From positions 1 through 64,000 of the forward strand of contig JAKBNL010000012.1 of assembly GCA_021831035.1 (NCBI GenBank): a DNA stretch of 64,000 bases. Direction: 5' to 3'. Of the stretch, positions 32,625 through 40,937 are shown one piece after another; the first letter of the stretch is position 1, and each line of letters starts with the position of its first letter. The notes beneath the pieces were generated by a model. It worked only from the letters and a program-made list of their open reading frames with translations. It did not search any database and was not told the origin of the DNA. This DNA comes from Actinomycetes bacterium (GTDB taxonomy: Bacteria; Actinomycetota; Acidimicrobiia; Acidimicrobiales; RAAP-2). The position numbers and the translations under genes are program-made.

Positions 32625-33660
32625 CGGGCGCGTCACCGGCCATCAGCTCGCGCACCCGAGGTAGGACGGCGGTCCCGTAGAGCTCGACGCAGTTCATCAT
32701 GAGCTCGTGGGGCAGCGTGCCGTTGGAGTACTTGAGGTCGAAACGGGCGAGTCCGAGGGCGCGCGCGGTGTCGGCGATCTTACGCGCCACGGTCTGGGGT
32801 GCACCCACGTACATCGAGCCCGACTCGACCTCGCGCTCGAACTGCTCACGGGTGAAGGGTCCCCATCCCCGCTCGGCGCCGATGCGGTCGTGGCTCGCCT
32901 TGACGTGGGGGAAGAACGCCTCGCGAGCGGCCTCATCGGAGTCGGCGACAAAGCCCGGCGAGTGCACCGCCACCGGGAGTCGGGGGGCGTCGAAGTGGGC
33001 CAGGGCACGCTCGAAGAGCTCGACGTGGGGCACGAAGCGGGCCGGATCGCCCCCGATGATGGCGATCACGAGCGGCAGGCGGTGACGGGCCGCCCGCACC
33101 ACCGACTCGGGGTTGCCCCCGATTCCCACCCAGACGGGCAGGCGTCCGCCCTCGGTGCGCGGATAGGCCGCGAGACCCTCCAGGGGGGCACGCACCGTCC
33201 CACGCCAGGTGACCGGGCCCTCGTCGAGGAGCCGGGTGAGTAGGTCGAGCTTCTCCTCGAAGAGCTCCTCGTACTGGGCGAGGTCGTAGCCGAAGAGCGG
33301 GAACGACTCGGTGAACGAGCCGCGTCCCACGATCACCTCGGCCCTACCGCTCGAGAGTGCGTCGAGGGTGGCGAAGCGCTCGTAGACCCGTACCGGGTCG
33401 TCGGAGCTGAGCACGGTAACCGCCGAGCCGAGCCGCATCCGCTCCGTGCGCGCGGCGATCGCGGCGAGCACCACCTCGGGCGCCGAGACCGTGAAGTCGG
33501 CTCGGTGGTGCTCACCCACCCCAAAGAAGTCCACCCCGACCCGGTCGGCGAGGACGGCCTCGTCGAGGAGGTTGCGCAACACTTGGGGCGCCTCGACGGG
33601 TGTCCCGTCGAGGCGGCGCGTCACGTCGCCGAAGGTGTCGAGTCCTAGCTCTAACTCCAT
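32608..33660 (-). CDS. LLM-class (luciferase-like) flavin-dependent oxidoreductase
   Basis: This 350-residue protein starts at an ATG behind GGAGGCAC. The bacterial luciferase fold is visible in FFGVGEHHRADFTVSAPEVVLAAIAARTERMRLGSAVTVLSSDDPVRVYERFATLDALSSGRAEVIVGRG. PVWVGIGGNPESVVRAARHRLPLV and YVGAPQTVARKIADTA follow. Such proteins use reduced FMN or F420 for monooxygenation. There is no adjacent flavin reductase, and the substrate is unknown. Confidence 0.92.
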   Translation of the reverse strand: MELELGLDTFGDVTRRLDGTPVEAPQVLRNLLDEAVLADRVGVDFFGVGEHHRADFTVSAPEVVLAAIAARTERMRLGSAVTVLSSDDPVRVYERFATLDALSSGRAEVIVGRGSFTESFPLFGYDLAQYEELFEEKLDLLTRLLDEGPVTWRGTVRAPLEGLAAYPRTEGGRLPVWVGIGGNPESVVRAARHRLPLVIAIIGGDPARFVPHVELFERALAHFDAPRLPVAVHSPGFVADSDEAAREAFFPHVKASHDRIGAERGWGPFTREQFEREVESGSMYVGAPQTVARKIADTARALGLARFDLKYSNGTLPHELMMNCVELYGTAVLPRVRELMAGDAPVRAGR

Positions 33661-33711
33661 GTGCCTCCGATCGCGGGGCCCGAGCCTACGGGCGCGACGG
33701 CGCGACGTGCC

Positions 33712-34080
33712 CTAGAGGTAGCTCACCTTCTTCGGTCCGCGCAGTCCCGGGAGCGTGCACGGACCGTACTGGGCGTTCACGCAGATTGTGGTCTTCGTCG
33801 TGACCGCCCCGCGGTAGGTCGCACCCGACACGTCGGCCCCCTCGAGGTCCGTCCCGGCGAGATTCGCGCCGTCGAGGTTCGCTCCAACGAAGGCGTCCTG
33901 CTGGAGGTCGCGCCCGGCGAGGTCGGCGTGAGCCAGGTCGCAGCCGCTGTAATCGGTGTTCGCGCTGCTCAGCGCGCAGTCCGGGCTCCGGGCCGCACCG
34001 GTGGCACCGTGCCCACCCCCACAGGACGCGAGCAGCCCCCCGGCGAGCGCGACGACGAGGACGAGGCGGGCCCGGCGCAC
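33712..34080 (-). CDS. Pentapeptide-repeat lipoprotein
   Basis: This 122-residue protein has a signal peptide with lipobox LLASCG (Cys near residue 20). Residues about 38-90 are pentapeptide repeats of the A(D/N)LxG type (CDLAHADLAGRDL ... ANLDGANLAGTDLEGADVSGATYRGA), which form a right-handed beta-helix. The C-terminal 30 residues contain two cysteines that may pair. TAGAAC 6 nt before the GTG suggests a leaderless mRNA. Role unknown; a surface-exposed adaptor is possible. Confidence 0.8.
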   Translation of the reverse strand: MRRARLVLVVALAGGLLASCGGGHGATGAARSPDCALSSANTDYSGCDLAHADLAGRDLQQDAFVGANLDGANLAGTDLEGADVSGATYRGAVTTKTTICVNAQYGPCTLPGLRGPKKVSYL

Positions 34081-34176
34081 TCGTCCGTTCTACCAGGACC
34101 GCTCCGGCGACCCCTACCGAGGTCGCACGCGCCACCCCGCGCCGGGGTTGACCGGTCAGCCCTCGCTCCGGTGGCC

Positions 34177-34908
34177 TCAGTAGACGAGGACCTGACGTCC
34201 GAGGGGCATCTGGTTCGTCGCCCAGACCCAGTCCATGGCCTCGATGGAGAGCCGTACGTAGCCGTGCGAGACCGGGGTCGGCGGGACCGACCACGACCCG
34301 TGAATGGCGACGCCCCCGACGAAGTGCTTGGGTCGCCACAGTTCGCCGAGGGGGCTCACGTCGAGCCCATCGACCTGACGAAAGATCGTGAAGCGCCCCC
34401 GGGGGGTCGAGGCGACGCCGCTCAGTGCCCCCTGGCGGTACGTGTACCCACCACCGGTCGAGGTGTTGAACACCTCGACGAGCGTGTGGCCGCGCACGAG
34501 CATCAGGAGGTCGCGCTCGAGGTCTATCTCGACCGCGGGGTCCGCACTCGGGCGGAACGGTGCCCGGACGCCCCGCGCGAGTGCGCGCCACGTCGCCGGA
34601 CCGACAGCGCCGTCGGGGCTGAGGCGGGCCGCCTTCTGCAGCGCGTACACGGCCTGCTCGGTAGCGTCGCCGAACACGCCGTCCACCGGCCCGACCCCGT
34701 AGCGCAGAGCGGCCAAACGGCGCTGCAGGGTCCGGACCACCGGCCCTCGGGCACCCGGCCGCAAGACGGGACCCGTCGTGACGACGGCTGCGGTGGTGAC
34801 ACCGGAACCCCCCGCGCACCCCGGCGCGACCTCGCCCAGGCTGAGAACGACGGCCGCGACCGCGAGCACTCGAACCACCCCGCTCCGCGGAGTGACCCGT
34901 CCTCTCAC
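34177..34908 (-). CDS. YkuD-fold protein with peptidoglycan-binding domain, catalytic Cys replaced by Tyr
   Basis: This 243-residue protein has a signal sequence (residues 10-30), a PG_binding_1 domain (LRPGARGPVVRTLQRRLAAL ... GVFGDATEQAVYALQKAARL, about residues 49-110) and a YkuD domain from about 124. The family's HxxxxxxxxxxSHGC(V/I)R motif reads IHGSWSVPPTPVSHGYVRLS: His203 is kept but the nucleophile position is Tyr217 (codon TAC). It would not be a normal L,D-transpeptidase unless the nucleophile lies elsewhere. TAGCGT lies 6 nt before the GTG start. Confidence 0.85.
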   Translation of the reverse strand: MRGRVTPRSGVVRVLAVAAVVLSLGEVAPGCAGGSGVTTAAVVTTGPVLRPGARGPVVRTLQRRLAALRYGVGPVDGVFGDATEQAVYALQKAARLSPDGAVGPATWRALARGVRAPFRPSADPAVEIDLERDLLMLVRGHTLVEVFNTSTGGGYTYRQGALSGVASTPRGRFTIFRQVDGLDVSPLGELWRPKHFVGGVAIHGSWSVPPTPVSHGYVRLSIEAMDWVWATNQMPLGRQVLVY

Positions 34909-34914
34909 GCTCCC

Positions 34915-34920
34915 ACGCTA
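34915..34920 (-). promoter_or_regulatory. -10 box TAGCGT, leaderless YkuD-protein mRNA
   Basis: Reverse-strand TAGCGT, six nucleotides, then the GTG at 34908. Confidence 0.45.
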
Positions 34921-35032
34921 GGCAACGGCCCCTTCGTCGCACTAGGGACCTCGGTCCGGTCCTCGCCCGCCAACGCCACGACCGGTCGACGCCTGCCCGG
35001 CCACCATGCCCGCATCCGGTCAGAATTGTCCG

Positions 35033-35692
35033 GTGCGCGTCCTGGTGGTCGAAGACGACAGGGCCATCGCCACGGCCCTGCACCGAGCGCTCGAGCGCGA
35101 GGGATACTCACCGGTCACGGTGGGCACGGCCGCCGACGCCCTCAACGCGCTCCCGGTCGACTTCATCCTGCTCGACCTGGGCCTACCCGACCGCGACGGT
35201 GCGGAGCTCTTCAGTCGCCTGCGCGAGGTGTCGTCGGCCCCGGTGATCATCGTCACGGCCCGGGGCACCGAGGAGGATCGCGTGGCCGGGCTGAACCTGG
35301 GTGCCGATGACTACGTGGTCAAACCCTTCGGCGTACGCGAACTCGTCGCCCGCATGAACGCCGTACTGCGCCGGGCGGGCGGGCGCGACCCCGGCGCGGC
35401 CGAACAGCGCGTCGGGGCCCTGGAGATCGACCGACGGGCTCACGTCGTGCGCGTCGACGGTACCGAGGTCACCTGCACCCCCAAGGAGTTCGACATCGTC
35501 GAGTTCCTCGCTCGGGACCCCGGCAGCGTCATCACCCGCCAGGAACTCCTCGACGCGGTGTGGGGTGCGAACTGGTACGGATCGACCAAGATGATCGACG
35601 TCCACGTCGCGGCCCTGCGCAAGAAGCTGGGTGACGCCGTCGCGATCGAGACGGTGCGCGGCGTCGGCTTTCGCCTGGTCGACCCCCGATGA
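35033..35692 (+). CDS. OmpR-family response regulator
   Basis: Starting at the GTG at 35033 (219 residues), the receiver domain holds D8/D9, the phosphoacceptor D48 (FILLDLGLPD), T75 and K97 (YVVKPFG). Residues about 125-219 are a winged helix: EIDRRAHVVRVDGTEVTCTP, then TRQELLDAVWG and VHVAALRKKLG, ending VRGVGFRLV. There is no Shine-Dalgarno, and CAGAAT lies 6 nt before the GTG, so the mRNA may be leaderless. The stop overlaps the kinase start (ATGA). Part of the winged-helix coding DNA is duplicated at 40738. Confidence 0.95.
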   Translation: MRVLVVEDDRAIATALHRALEREGYSPVTVGTAADALNALPVDFILLDLGLPDRDGAELFSRLREVSSAPVIIVTARGTEEDRVAGLNLGADDYVVKPFGVRELVARMNAVLRRAGGRDPGAAEQRVGALEIDRRAHVVRVDGTEVTCTPKEFDIVEFLARDPGSVITRQELLDAVWGANWYGSTKMIDVHVAALRKKLGDAVAIETVRGVGFRLVDPR

Positions 35693-37056
35693 GGGGTCGG
35701 CTCCTACTCGGCTTCGTCGCGGTAGCCGTAGTGGCGATCGTCCTGCTCGTCATCCCCGTCGGGTTCACTCTCGACGCCCGGGAAAGGGGAACCACGCTCA
35801 GCTCGCTCCAGCGCGACTCCCGGGCGGTCTCCACGGTCCTCTCCGAGGAGCTCGGGGACGGCAACGTGACGCGAGCCCGGCGCTTCGCCCACGCCTACGC
35901 CCGCTCGACCGATCGCCAGATCCTCGTGACGGGCCCCTCGGGGGCCCTCATCGCGACCCGACCCAGCCAGGTGCACGACCCCCAGATCGCGCGGGTCCTG
36001 GCCGAGTTCCACGGCGCTCCGACCTCCGGCACGCTGCCGCGGACCGCGACGGAGGGCGCCCAGTACTTCGTCGTCTTGGCCCTGCACCACTCCGACACCC
36101 AACTCAAGCCCCTGACCGGGGAGCGACTCGTCGTGACCTTCCCCGAGACGCTGGTGCGTCGGGCGATTCGGGGCGACTGGGAGCGGCTGGTCGCCTTCGC
36201 CCTGCTGATCTTGATCGTGGCGGTGGCGCTGGGTTTCGTCTTGTCGAGCTCGCTCACCCGGACCGTGCGCCGGATCGGCCAGGCGGTCGAGGCCATCGGC
36301 CAGGGACGGCTCGACACCACGGTGCCCACCGACCGGGGCCCCCCGGAGTTGCGACGCCTCGCCGGGGCGATCAACGCGACGGCCGCCCGTCTCATCCGGC
36401 TCCTGGAGGTCGAGCGGACCTTCGTGGAGAACGCCTCACACCAGCTGCGCACTCCCCTGGCCGCCCTGCAACTGCACGTCGAGAACCTCCAGGGCGGTCC
36501 CGAGGGGCCCGACGCCGCGGCGTTCGCGCCCGTCCGGCGCGAGATCGACCGACTGGCTCGACTCGTCTCTTCCCTGCTCGAGATGGCCCGCATCGAGGCA
36601 GCGCCGGCCGTCGTCACCTCGATCGACCTGGCCCAGGTGGCGCGCGAGCGCGCCCACTACTGGCAACCCCTCGCCGATGAGCTCGGCATCGTCCTCACCT
36701 ACGAGGGCCCCGCGTCCCTCGCGGCCCGAGCCGTCGACGGCGTCTGTGAACAGGTCGTCGACAACCTCCTGTCGAACGCCTTCGACGCCAGTCCGTCGGG
36801 CGGGCCGGTACGGGTGACGGTCTCGAGCGACGAGACCGGCGCGCACCTCCACGTGGTCGACGCGGGCGTGGGCCTGGGGGAGGACGAGCGACGCGCCGCC
36901 CTCGGACGCTTTTGGCGCGGCACCACCGACACCGAGGGCACCGGCCTCGGTCTCGCCATCGTGGATCAGTTGGTGCGCCTCTCGGGGGGAACGGTCACGC
37001 TGCTCGCGGCCGAGACCGGTGGTGTCGACGCGTCGGTCACCTTCGACCTCGCCTAG
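35689..37056 (+). CDS. Sensor histidine kinase
   Basis: This 455-residue membrane kinase has an N-terminal helix (residues 4-24), an extracytoplasmic sensor region of about 135 residues, and a second helix (about 166-187). A HAMP segment (SSSLTRTVRRIGQAVEAIGQGRLDTTV) follows, then HisKA with H251 in ENASHQLRTPLAALQLHVENL. HATPase_c motifs are the N-box VDNLLSNAFDASPSGGPV, DAGVGLGEDERRAALGRFWRG and GTGLGLAIVDQLVRLSGG. It pairs with the response regulator through a 4-bp overlap. The sensor region has no recognised fold. Confidence 0.95.
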   Translation: MRGRLLLGFVAVAVVAIVLLVIPVGFTLDARERGTTLSSLQRDSRAVSTVLSEELGDGNVTRARRFAHAYARSTDRQILVTGPSGALIATRPSQVHDPQIARVLAEFHGAPTSGTLPRTATEGAQYFVVLALHHSDTQLKPLTGERLVVTFPETLVRRAIRGDWERLVAFALLILIVAVALGFVLSSSLTRTVRRIGQAVEAIGQGRLDTTVPTDRGPPELRRLAGAINATAARLIRLLEVERTFVENASHQLRTPLAALQLHVENLQGGPEGPDAAAFAPVRREIDRLARLVSSLLEMARIEAAPAVVTSIDLAQVARERAHYWQPLADELGIVLTYEGPASLAARAVDGVCEQVVDNLLSNAFDASPSGGPVRVTVSSDETGAHLHVVDAGVGLGEDERRAALGRFWRGTTDTEGTGLGLAIVDQLVRLSGGTVTLLAAETGGVDASVTFDLA

Positions 37057-37095
37057 CGCGCGACGCGGTGGCCTCGCCGTCCGACTATGAGGACG

Positions 37096-37124
37096 CGCTA
37101 CGAGCACGCTAAGAGCGCGCTAAG
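37096..37124 (+). promoter_or_regulatory. Three 11-bp direct repeats (CGCTAAG) after the two-component genes
   Basis: CGCTACG at 37096, CGCTAAG at 37107 and CGCTAAG at 37118 are spaced exactly 11 bp apart. They lie 40 bp after the kinase stop and 150 bp before the secreted-protein gene at 37274. Spacing of 11 bp suits binding by an OmpR-type dimer, probably the neighbouring regulator. Confidence 0.55.
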
Positions 37125-37273
37125 TCGCCCGACGCGTGCGTCGAATCTTTGCGCTTTCTTTGCCGTAGGGCCGAGTGCGTGATGGATCTCGTCGGTACCG
37201 TGAACCTCGCACCTCGACGGATGTCCCGAGGGGTGCGCACACCGACTCCCCCGTCAGTGCAAAAGGAGAAGAG

Positions 37274-37621
37274 ATGAAGAACACCATGGCCAAGGCGATC
37301 CTCCCGGTCGCCCTCACGATCGGGTCACTCGGCCTCGGCGTCGCCGCCACCGCTCCGGCGGGTGCCGCGTCCAAGCCAGCCCACACCAAGACCCACACGG
37401 TCGCGGCGACCACCGTCACGGGCAAGGTGTCACGCATCGACGCCGCCAAGACCACGTTCTGGCTCACCGTCGGTGCGAAGACCTACGTCGTCAACTACAA
37501 GAAGGCGACCTTCAGCGCGGGCTCGGCGTCGAAGCTCGTCAAGGGCGCGACCGTGTCGGCGACCGGTCGGCTCGTCGGCAAGGCCAAGGACGTCATCGTC
37601 GCTACGAGCGTCAAGGCCTAG
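37274..37621 (+). CDS. Small secreted protein, OB-fold/DUF5666-like
   Basis: The ATG at 37274 sits 5 nt after AAAAGGAG, giving 115 residues. A signal peptide (residues 1-30, ending AGAAS) precedes a basic, strand-rich domain: TTVTGKVSRIDAAKTTFWLTVGAKTYVVNYKKATFSAG, then VKGATVSATGRLVGKAKDVIVATSVKA. This resembles the small beta-barrel of DUF5666 or bacterial OB-fold proteins. It lies just downstream of the two-component system and its repeat sites, and is followed by a hairpin, so it is probably a monocistronic target of that system. Confidence 0.75.
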   Translation: MKNTMAKAILPVALTIGSLGLGVAATAPAGAASKPAHTKTHTVAATTVTGKVSRIDAAKTTFWLTVGAKTYVVNYKKATFSAGSASKLVKGATVSATGRLVGKAKDVIVATSVKA

Positions 37622-37642
37622 CCCGCCCCCTCCGCCGCTCGC

Positions 37643-37675
37643 AACGCGCCCCGGGGCCACGCCCCGGGGCGCGTT
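37643..37675 (+). terminator. Strong hairpin after the small secreted gene
   Basis: aacgcgccccggggc pairs perfectly with gccccggggcgcgtt around a 3-nt loop (15-bp stem). No T-run follows, which is common for hairpin terminators in GC-rich actinobacteria. Confidence 0.7.
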
Positions 37676-38380
37676 GGGTCCGTCGGAGCTCGGTGCGCTC
37701 CGGCGCCGTCGGCGCGAACTCGCTCGCCCCCTCCCCCTCGCCGATCGGTTAGGCCGAGTGGACCCGATGGGCACGGTCCTCCGTCTCGGTGACCGGTCCC
37801 GGAGCCGTCGAGTCGTCCGAGCCCCACCCCTCGCCACCGACGCTGGTCTCGCGACTGCGCGACGTGCGCGCGAGCACCTGCCCGAGGGCCGCGGGGTTGG
37901 ACCTCGTCCCCCGCGTGGAGATCCGGGCGATCGAACTCGGCCCGTCGTCCGCTAGAACGTTCGGTCCCTGCACTGGGAGTCCTTGGTTGACCACCTCGAC
38001 GCGGTTCCCGGGGTGAGCGAGCGCCCCGGGGTCGACCCGGCGGAGGTGGACGCAGTCGCGGCTCCTGCTCGCCGAGCTCGTGTCCACGACTGCCCGTCGG
38101 GGCAGCCCCGCCGGACGCTTCGGCACCCGTCGAGCGCTCGCGTGAGCGATGGTCTTCTTTCGATCCTGGGGTGTTGAGCGAGCCTCGCGATGATCCGGTC
38201 CGTGACACCGGCTCTCGAGTCGGCCACGACTCACGCGGGAGGAGGCGAGCGACTCGGTGGAAGACACGTCGGCGCCGTCTCGGTCGGTCCACCCCACAAG
38301 GGTCTGCGCCCGTAGACTCCCCCCGTGATCCCTCGCTCCGCGAACGACCCGCACGGGGTCATCGGACCGACCGTGACCGA
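37676..38380. other. Gene-poor stretch before the second ABC exporter
   Basis: I see no supported gene in about 700 bp. Long frames exist on both strands, but none has a ribosome site with coherent protein features. It may hold a decayed gene. Confidence 0.4.
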
Positions 38381-39310
38381 ATGAACCTCGCCCTGCGCGT
38401 GGCCGGTCTCGCCAAGTCCTACGGTTCCCTCCGGGCCGTCGATGACGTCGCCTTCGACGTCGAACGCGGCGAGGTATTCGCCCTCCTCGGACCCAACGGC
38501 GCGGGGAAGTCGACCACCATCGAGGTGCTCGAGGGGTTCTTGCGCCGTGACGCCGGAACCGTCGAGGTCCTCGGGGTAGACCCCGGTGACCCGAGACGCC
38601 TGCCGGAGCTGCGCACCCGAATCGGTGTCGTGCTCCAAGAGCTCGCCGTCGAGCCGTACTTCACGGTCCGCCAGGTGCTCGAGCGCAACGCCGGCATCTA
38701 CCCCCGGCCCCGGTCCGTCGACGAGGTGATCGACCTGGTGGGCCTCACGGAGAAGCGTGACGCCAAGATCAAGCGACTCTCCGGCGGACAGCAGCGCCGA
38801 CTGGACATCGGCCTCGGAATAGTGGGCAACCCCGAACTGCTCTTCCTCGACGAGCCCACGACCGGCCTCGATCCCGCCGCACGGCGCACGACCTGGGACC
38901 TAATCCGTCACCTGGCCTCGGAGGGGACGACCGTCGTGATGTCGAGCCACTACATGGACGAGGTCGAGGCCCTCGCCGGGCGTGTGGCCGTCCTCTCGCG
39001 CGGTCGGGTCGTCGCACTGGGCACGACCGCGACTCTCGGGGGGCGCGACAAAGGCGAGGCGCGCATCCGCTTTACCTTGCCCGACGGGGCCGCGGTCTCG
39101 GACCTTCCGATTCCGGTCTCGCGCGTCGACGGTGACACCGTGGAAGTACGGACCGCGAACGAGGTTGACGCCCTGCACGCCCTCACGACCTGGGCCCAAC
39201 AGCGCGGAGCCTCCTCGCTCGGTCTGCGCGTGACGCGCGAGACCCTCGAGGACATCTACCTCACGCTCACGGGCTCCGGGGTCGACGAGCCCGCCCGGAG
39301 CGAGTCGTAA
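38381..39310 (+). CDS. ABC exporter ATPase (DrrA/CcmA-like)
   Basis: From the ATG at 38381 the protein has 309 residues; the frame is open further upstream but that part does not look like protein. Walker A is LLGPNGAGKSTT near residue 39, the signature LSGGQQRRLDIGLGI near 134 and Walker B LLFLDEPTTGLDPAAR near 155; the H-loop is SSHYMDE. A C-terminal extension of about 80 residues (IRFTLPDGAAVSDLPIP ... ) is typical of DrrA-type drug or lipid exporters. The permease gene follows directly. Confidence 0.92.
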   Translation: MNLALRVAGLAKSYGSLRAVDDVAFDVERGEVFALLGPNGAGKSTTIEVLEGFLRRDAGTVEVLGVDPGDPRRLPELRTRIGVVLQELAVEPYFTVRQVLERNAGIYPRPRSVDEVIDLVGLTEKRDAKIKRLSGGQQRRLDIGLGIVGNPELLFLDEPTTGLDPAARRTTWDLIRHLASEGTTVVMSSHYMDEVEALAGRVAVLSRGRVVALGTTATLGGRDKGEARIRFTLPDGAAVSDLPIPVSRVDGDTVEVRTANEVDALHALTTWAQQRGASSLGLRVTRETLEDIYLTLTGSGVDEPARSES

Positions 39311-40113
39311 ACCCCTCCGGCGCGCGAGCCACCACCGCCCGCTGGCGGCGTGACCTCGGACTCGTGGCCCACCAGGTCAAGTTCGAGCAGCTCGCCTTCT
39401 GGCTCAACCGCGTGGGAGCCGTCTTCACCGTGGGCTTCTCGGTCGTCTTTTTGGTGATGCTCGGGGCCAGTGCCGGCAACCACCGCGCGGCGAGCCTCGG
39501 TGGCGCGCGCCTCGTCACCTACTACGTCCCGGGGTTCATCGCGTACGGGGTCATGGCGGCCGGCTTCACGACGCTCGCGATCACCCTGGTGGTGCGGCGT
39601 GAGACCGGCCTGCTTAAGCGTCTGCGCCTGAGCCCACTGCCCACGTGGGTCTTGCTCAGCTCGATCTTCGTGAGCACCGCCATCGTCGCCGTCGTCCAAG
39701 CCCTCCTGCTGCTCGTGATCGGCCGGGTCGCCTACCACGTCCCGCTCCCCGCGTCGTGGCCAGCGCTCGTCATGGCGGTCGTCGTGGGCATCGTCAGTTT
39801 CTCGGCGATGGGGGTTGCGATAAGCACCGTCGTTCCCAACCAGGAGACCGCGGGACCCGTAACGAGTGTCGTCTTTTTCGTTCTGCTCTTCCTCGCTGGC
39901 CTCTACTTCCCCGTGCCGGCCGGCTCGGGCCTCGCCAAGTTCTCGAACTACCTGCCGGTGCGGCACCTAATCCTGGCGATGGATCGTCCCTTCGACATCC
40001 CCCGGGGTGTCTCGGTGTGGGCTTGGCACGATTTGGCGGTGGTGGCACTTTGGGGCGCCGGCGCAACCCTGGTCGCGCTACGGCGATTCCGATGGTCCCC
40101 GCACCGCGCCTAA
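39307..40113 (+). CDS. ABC-2-type exporter permease
   Basis: This membrane protein has six predicted helices and the ABC-2 pattern LVTYYVPGFIAYGVMAAGFTTLAITLVVRRETGLLKRLRLSPLP, VISTVVPNQETAGPVTSVVFFVLLFLAGLYFPV and YLPVRHLILAM. The first canonical start is the GTG at 39364, which has no ribosome site. Coding-like sequence (RRDLGLVAHQVKFEQLAFWLN) extends upstream to GTA at 39307, which overlaps the ATPase stop and lies 6 nt after GGAG. GTA may be the real, near-cognate start (268 residues); from GTG it is 249. Confidence 0.85.
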   Translation, partial: VNPSGARATTARWRRDLGLVAHQVKFEQLAFWLNRVGAVFTVGFSVVFLVMLGASAGNHRAASLGGARLVTYYVPGFIAYGVMAAGFTTLAITLVVRRETGLLKRLRLSPLPTWVLLSSIFVSTAIVAVVQALLLLVIGRVAYHVPLPASWPALVMAVVVGIVSFSAMGVAISTVVPNQETAGPVTSVVFFVLLFLAGLYFPVPAGSGLAKFSNYLPVRHLILAMDRPFDIPRGVSVWAWHDLAVVALWGAGATLVALRRFRWSPHRA

Positions 40114-40227
40114 CCCGAAGGTCGTGCCGTCGGCACCCAGGTCGGCGCTCGCCGACGTAGACTCCCACGGGCGGGCCGCGACGGTCCTCGAGCGAGGAGG
40201 CCGTCGCCACTCGACGAGAGGAAGGGC

Positions 40228-40533
40228 GTGGCGACCACCGTGCGTCTGGTCCGTGAGGGCGTCGGCATCGAATTGCGCCGCGGCACCTTCGCCGTCGAAA
40301 TCGACGGCGACCGGGTCGGGACCATCGACCGGCACGGCGCGACTGAGTTCACCGTCACCCCCGGGCACCACACGCTGATGCTCCGGGCCGGTCGCTACAC
40401 CAGTCGACCCGTGGTTCTCGATAGCCGTGAAGGGGAGGTCGTCTCGCTCCGTTGCCACGGGACGATGGCGTGGCCCCGCTGGCTCGCCTCGGCGTTCCGG
40501 CCGGACCTTGCCATCGCCGTGGTGCGCGAGTAG
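40228..40533 (+). CDS. Small beta-rich protein of unknown function
   Basis: This 101-residue protein starts at a GTG after GAGAGGAAGGGC. It alternates short strands (VRLVREGVGIELRRGTFAVEIDGDRVGTIDRHGATEFTVTPGHHTLMLRAGRYTSRPVVLDSREGEVVSL) and ends WPRWLASAFRPDLAIAVVRE. The TPGxHTLxLRAG segment is reminiscent of PEGA-like or small beta-sandwich domains. No signal peptide or membrane helix is seen. I do not assign a function. Confidence 0.7.
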   Translation: MATTVRLVREGVGIELRRGTFAVEIDGDRVGTIDRHGATEFTVTPGHHTLMLRAGRYTSRPVVLDSREGEVVSLRCHGTMAWPRWLASAFRPDLAIAVVRE

Positions 40534-40737
40534 GTACGGGCCGGGGCCGCCCCGAGGTCCCCGCCCCACGGGCCTCCCCGACGCACGCGTCCGTCGTCGT
40601 TACGCTCACCGAACCCCGACGACCCCACCCGGGCCCGTAGACGCCTCGGCGCTCCGGTGGATACGACCCGGGACCGGGTGAGCACCGGCCACGTCGTGGC
40701 GTCTCGATCCTGACCTCGAGCCAGCGCGTTTGGCCCG

Positions 40738-40937
40738 GGAGATCGACCGACGGGCTCACGTCGTGCGCGTCGACGGTACCGAGGTCACCTGCACCCCCCA
40801 GGAGTTCGACATCGTCGAGTTCCTCGCTCGGGACCCCGGCAGCGTCATCACCCGCCAGGAACTCCTCGACGCGGTGGGGGGCGCGAAACGGCACGGATCG
40901 ACGACGAGGACGACGTCCACGTCGCGCTCCGGTACCA
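40738..40937 (+). pseudogene. Decayed duplicate of the response-regulator winged-helix segment
   Basis: Bases 40738-40876 match 35422-35560 of the response-regulator gene almost exactly, at a constant offset of 5316 bp. Only one base differs up to the VW codons (aag to cag, Lys to Gln). Differences then increase (Trp to Gly and others), a one-base deletion near 40905 breaks the frame, and matching ends near gtcgcg at about 40937. The receiver domain and the C-terminal wing are missing. The frame stays open to 41095, but its tail is not protein-like. Confidence 0.85.

Noticed and set aside
38171..38380. N-terminal extension of the second ABC ATPase
   Set aside because: The extra 70 residues are Arg/Pro-rich with no homologous feature; the ABC domain begins right after the ATG at 38381.
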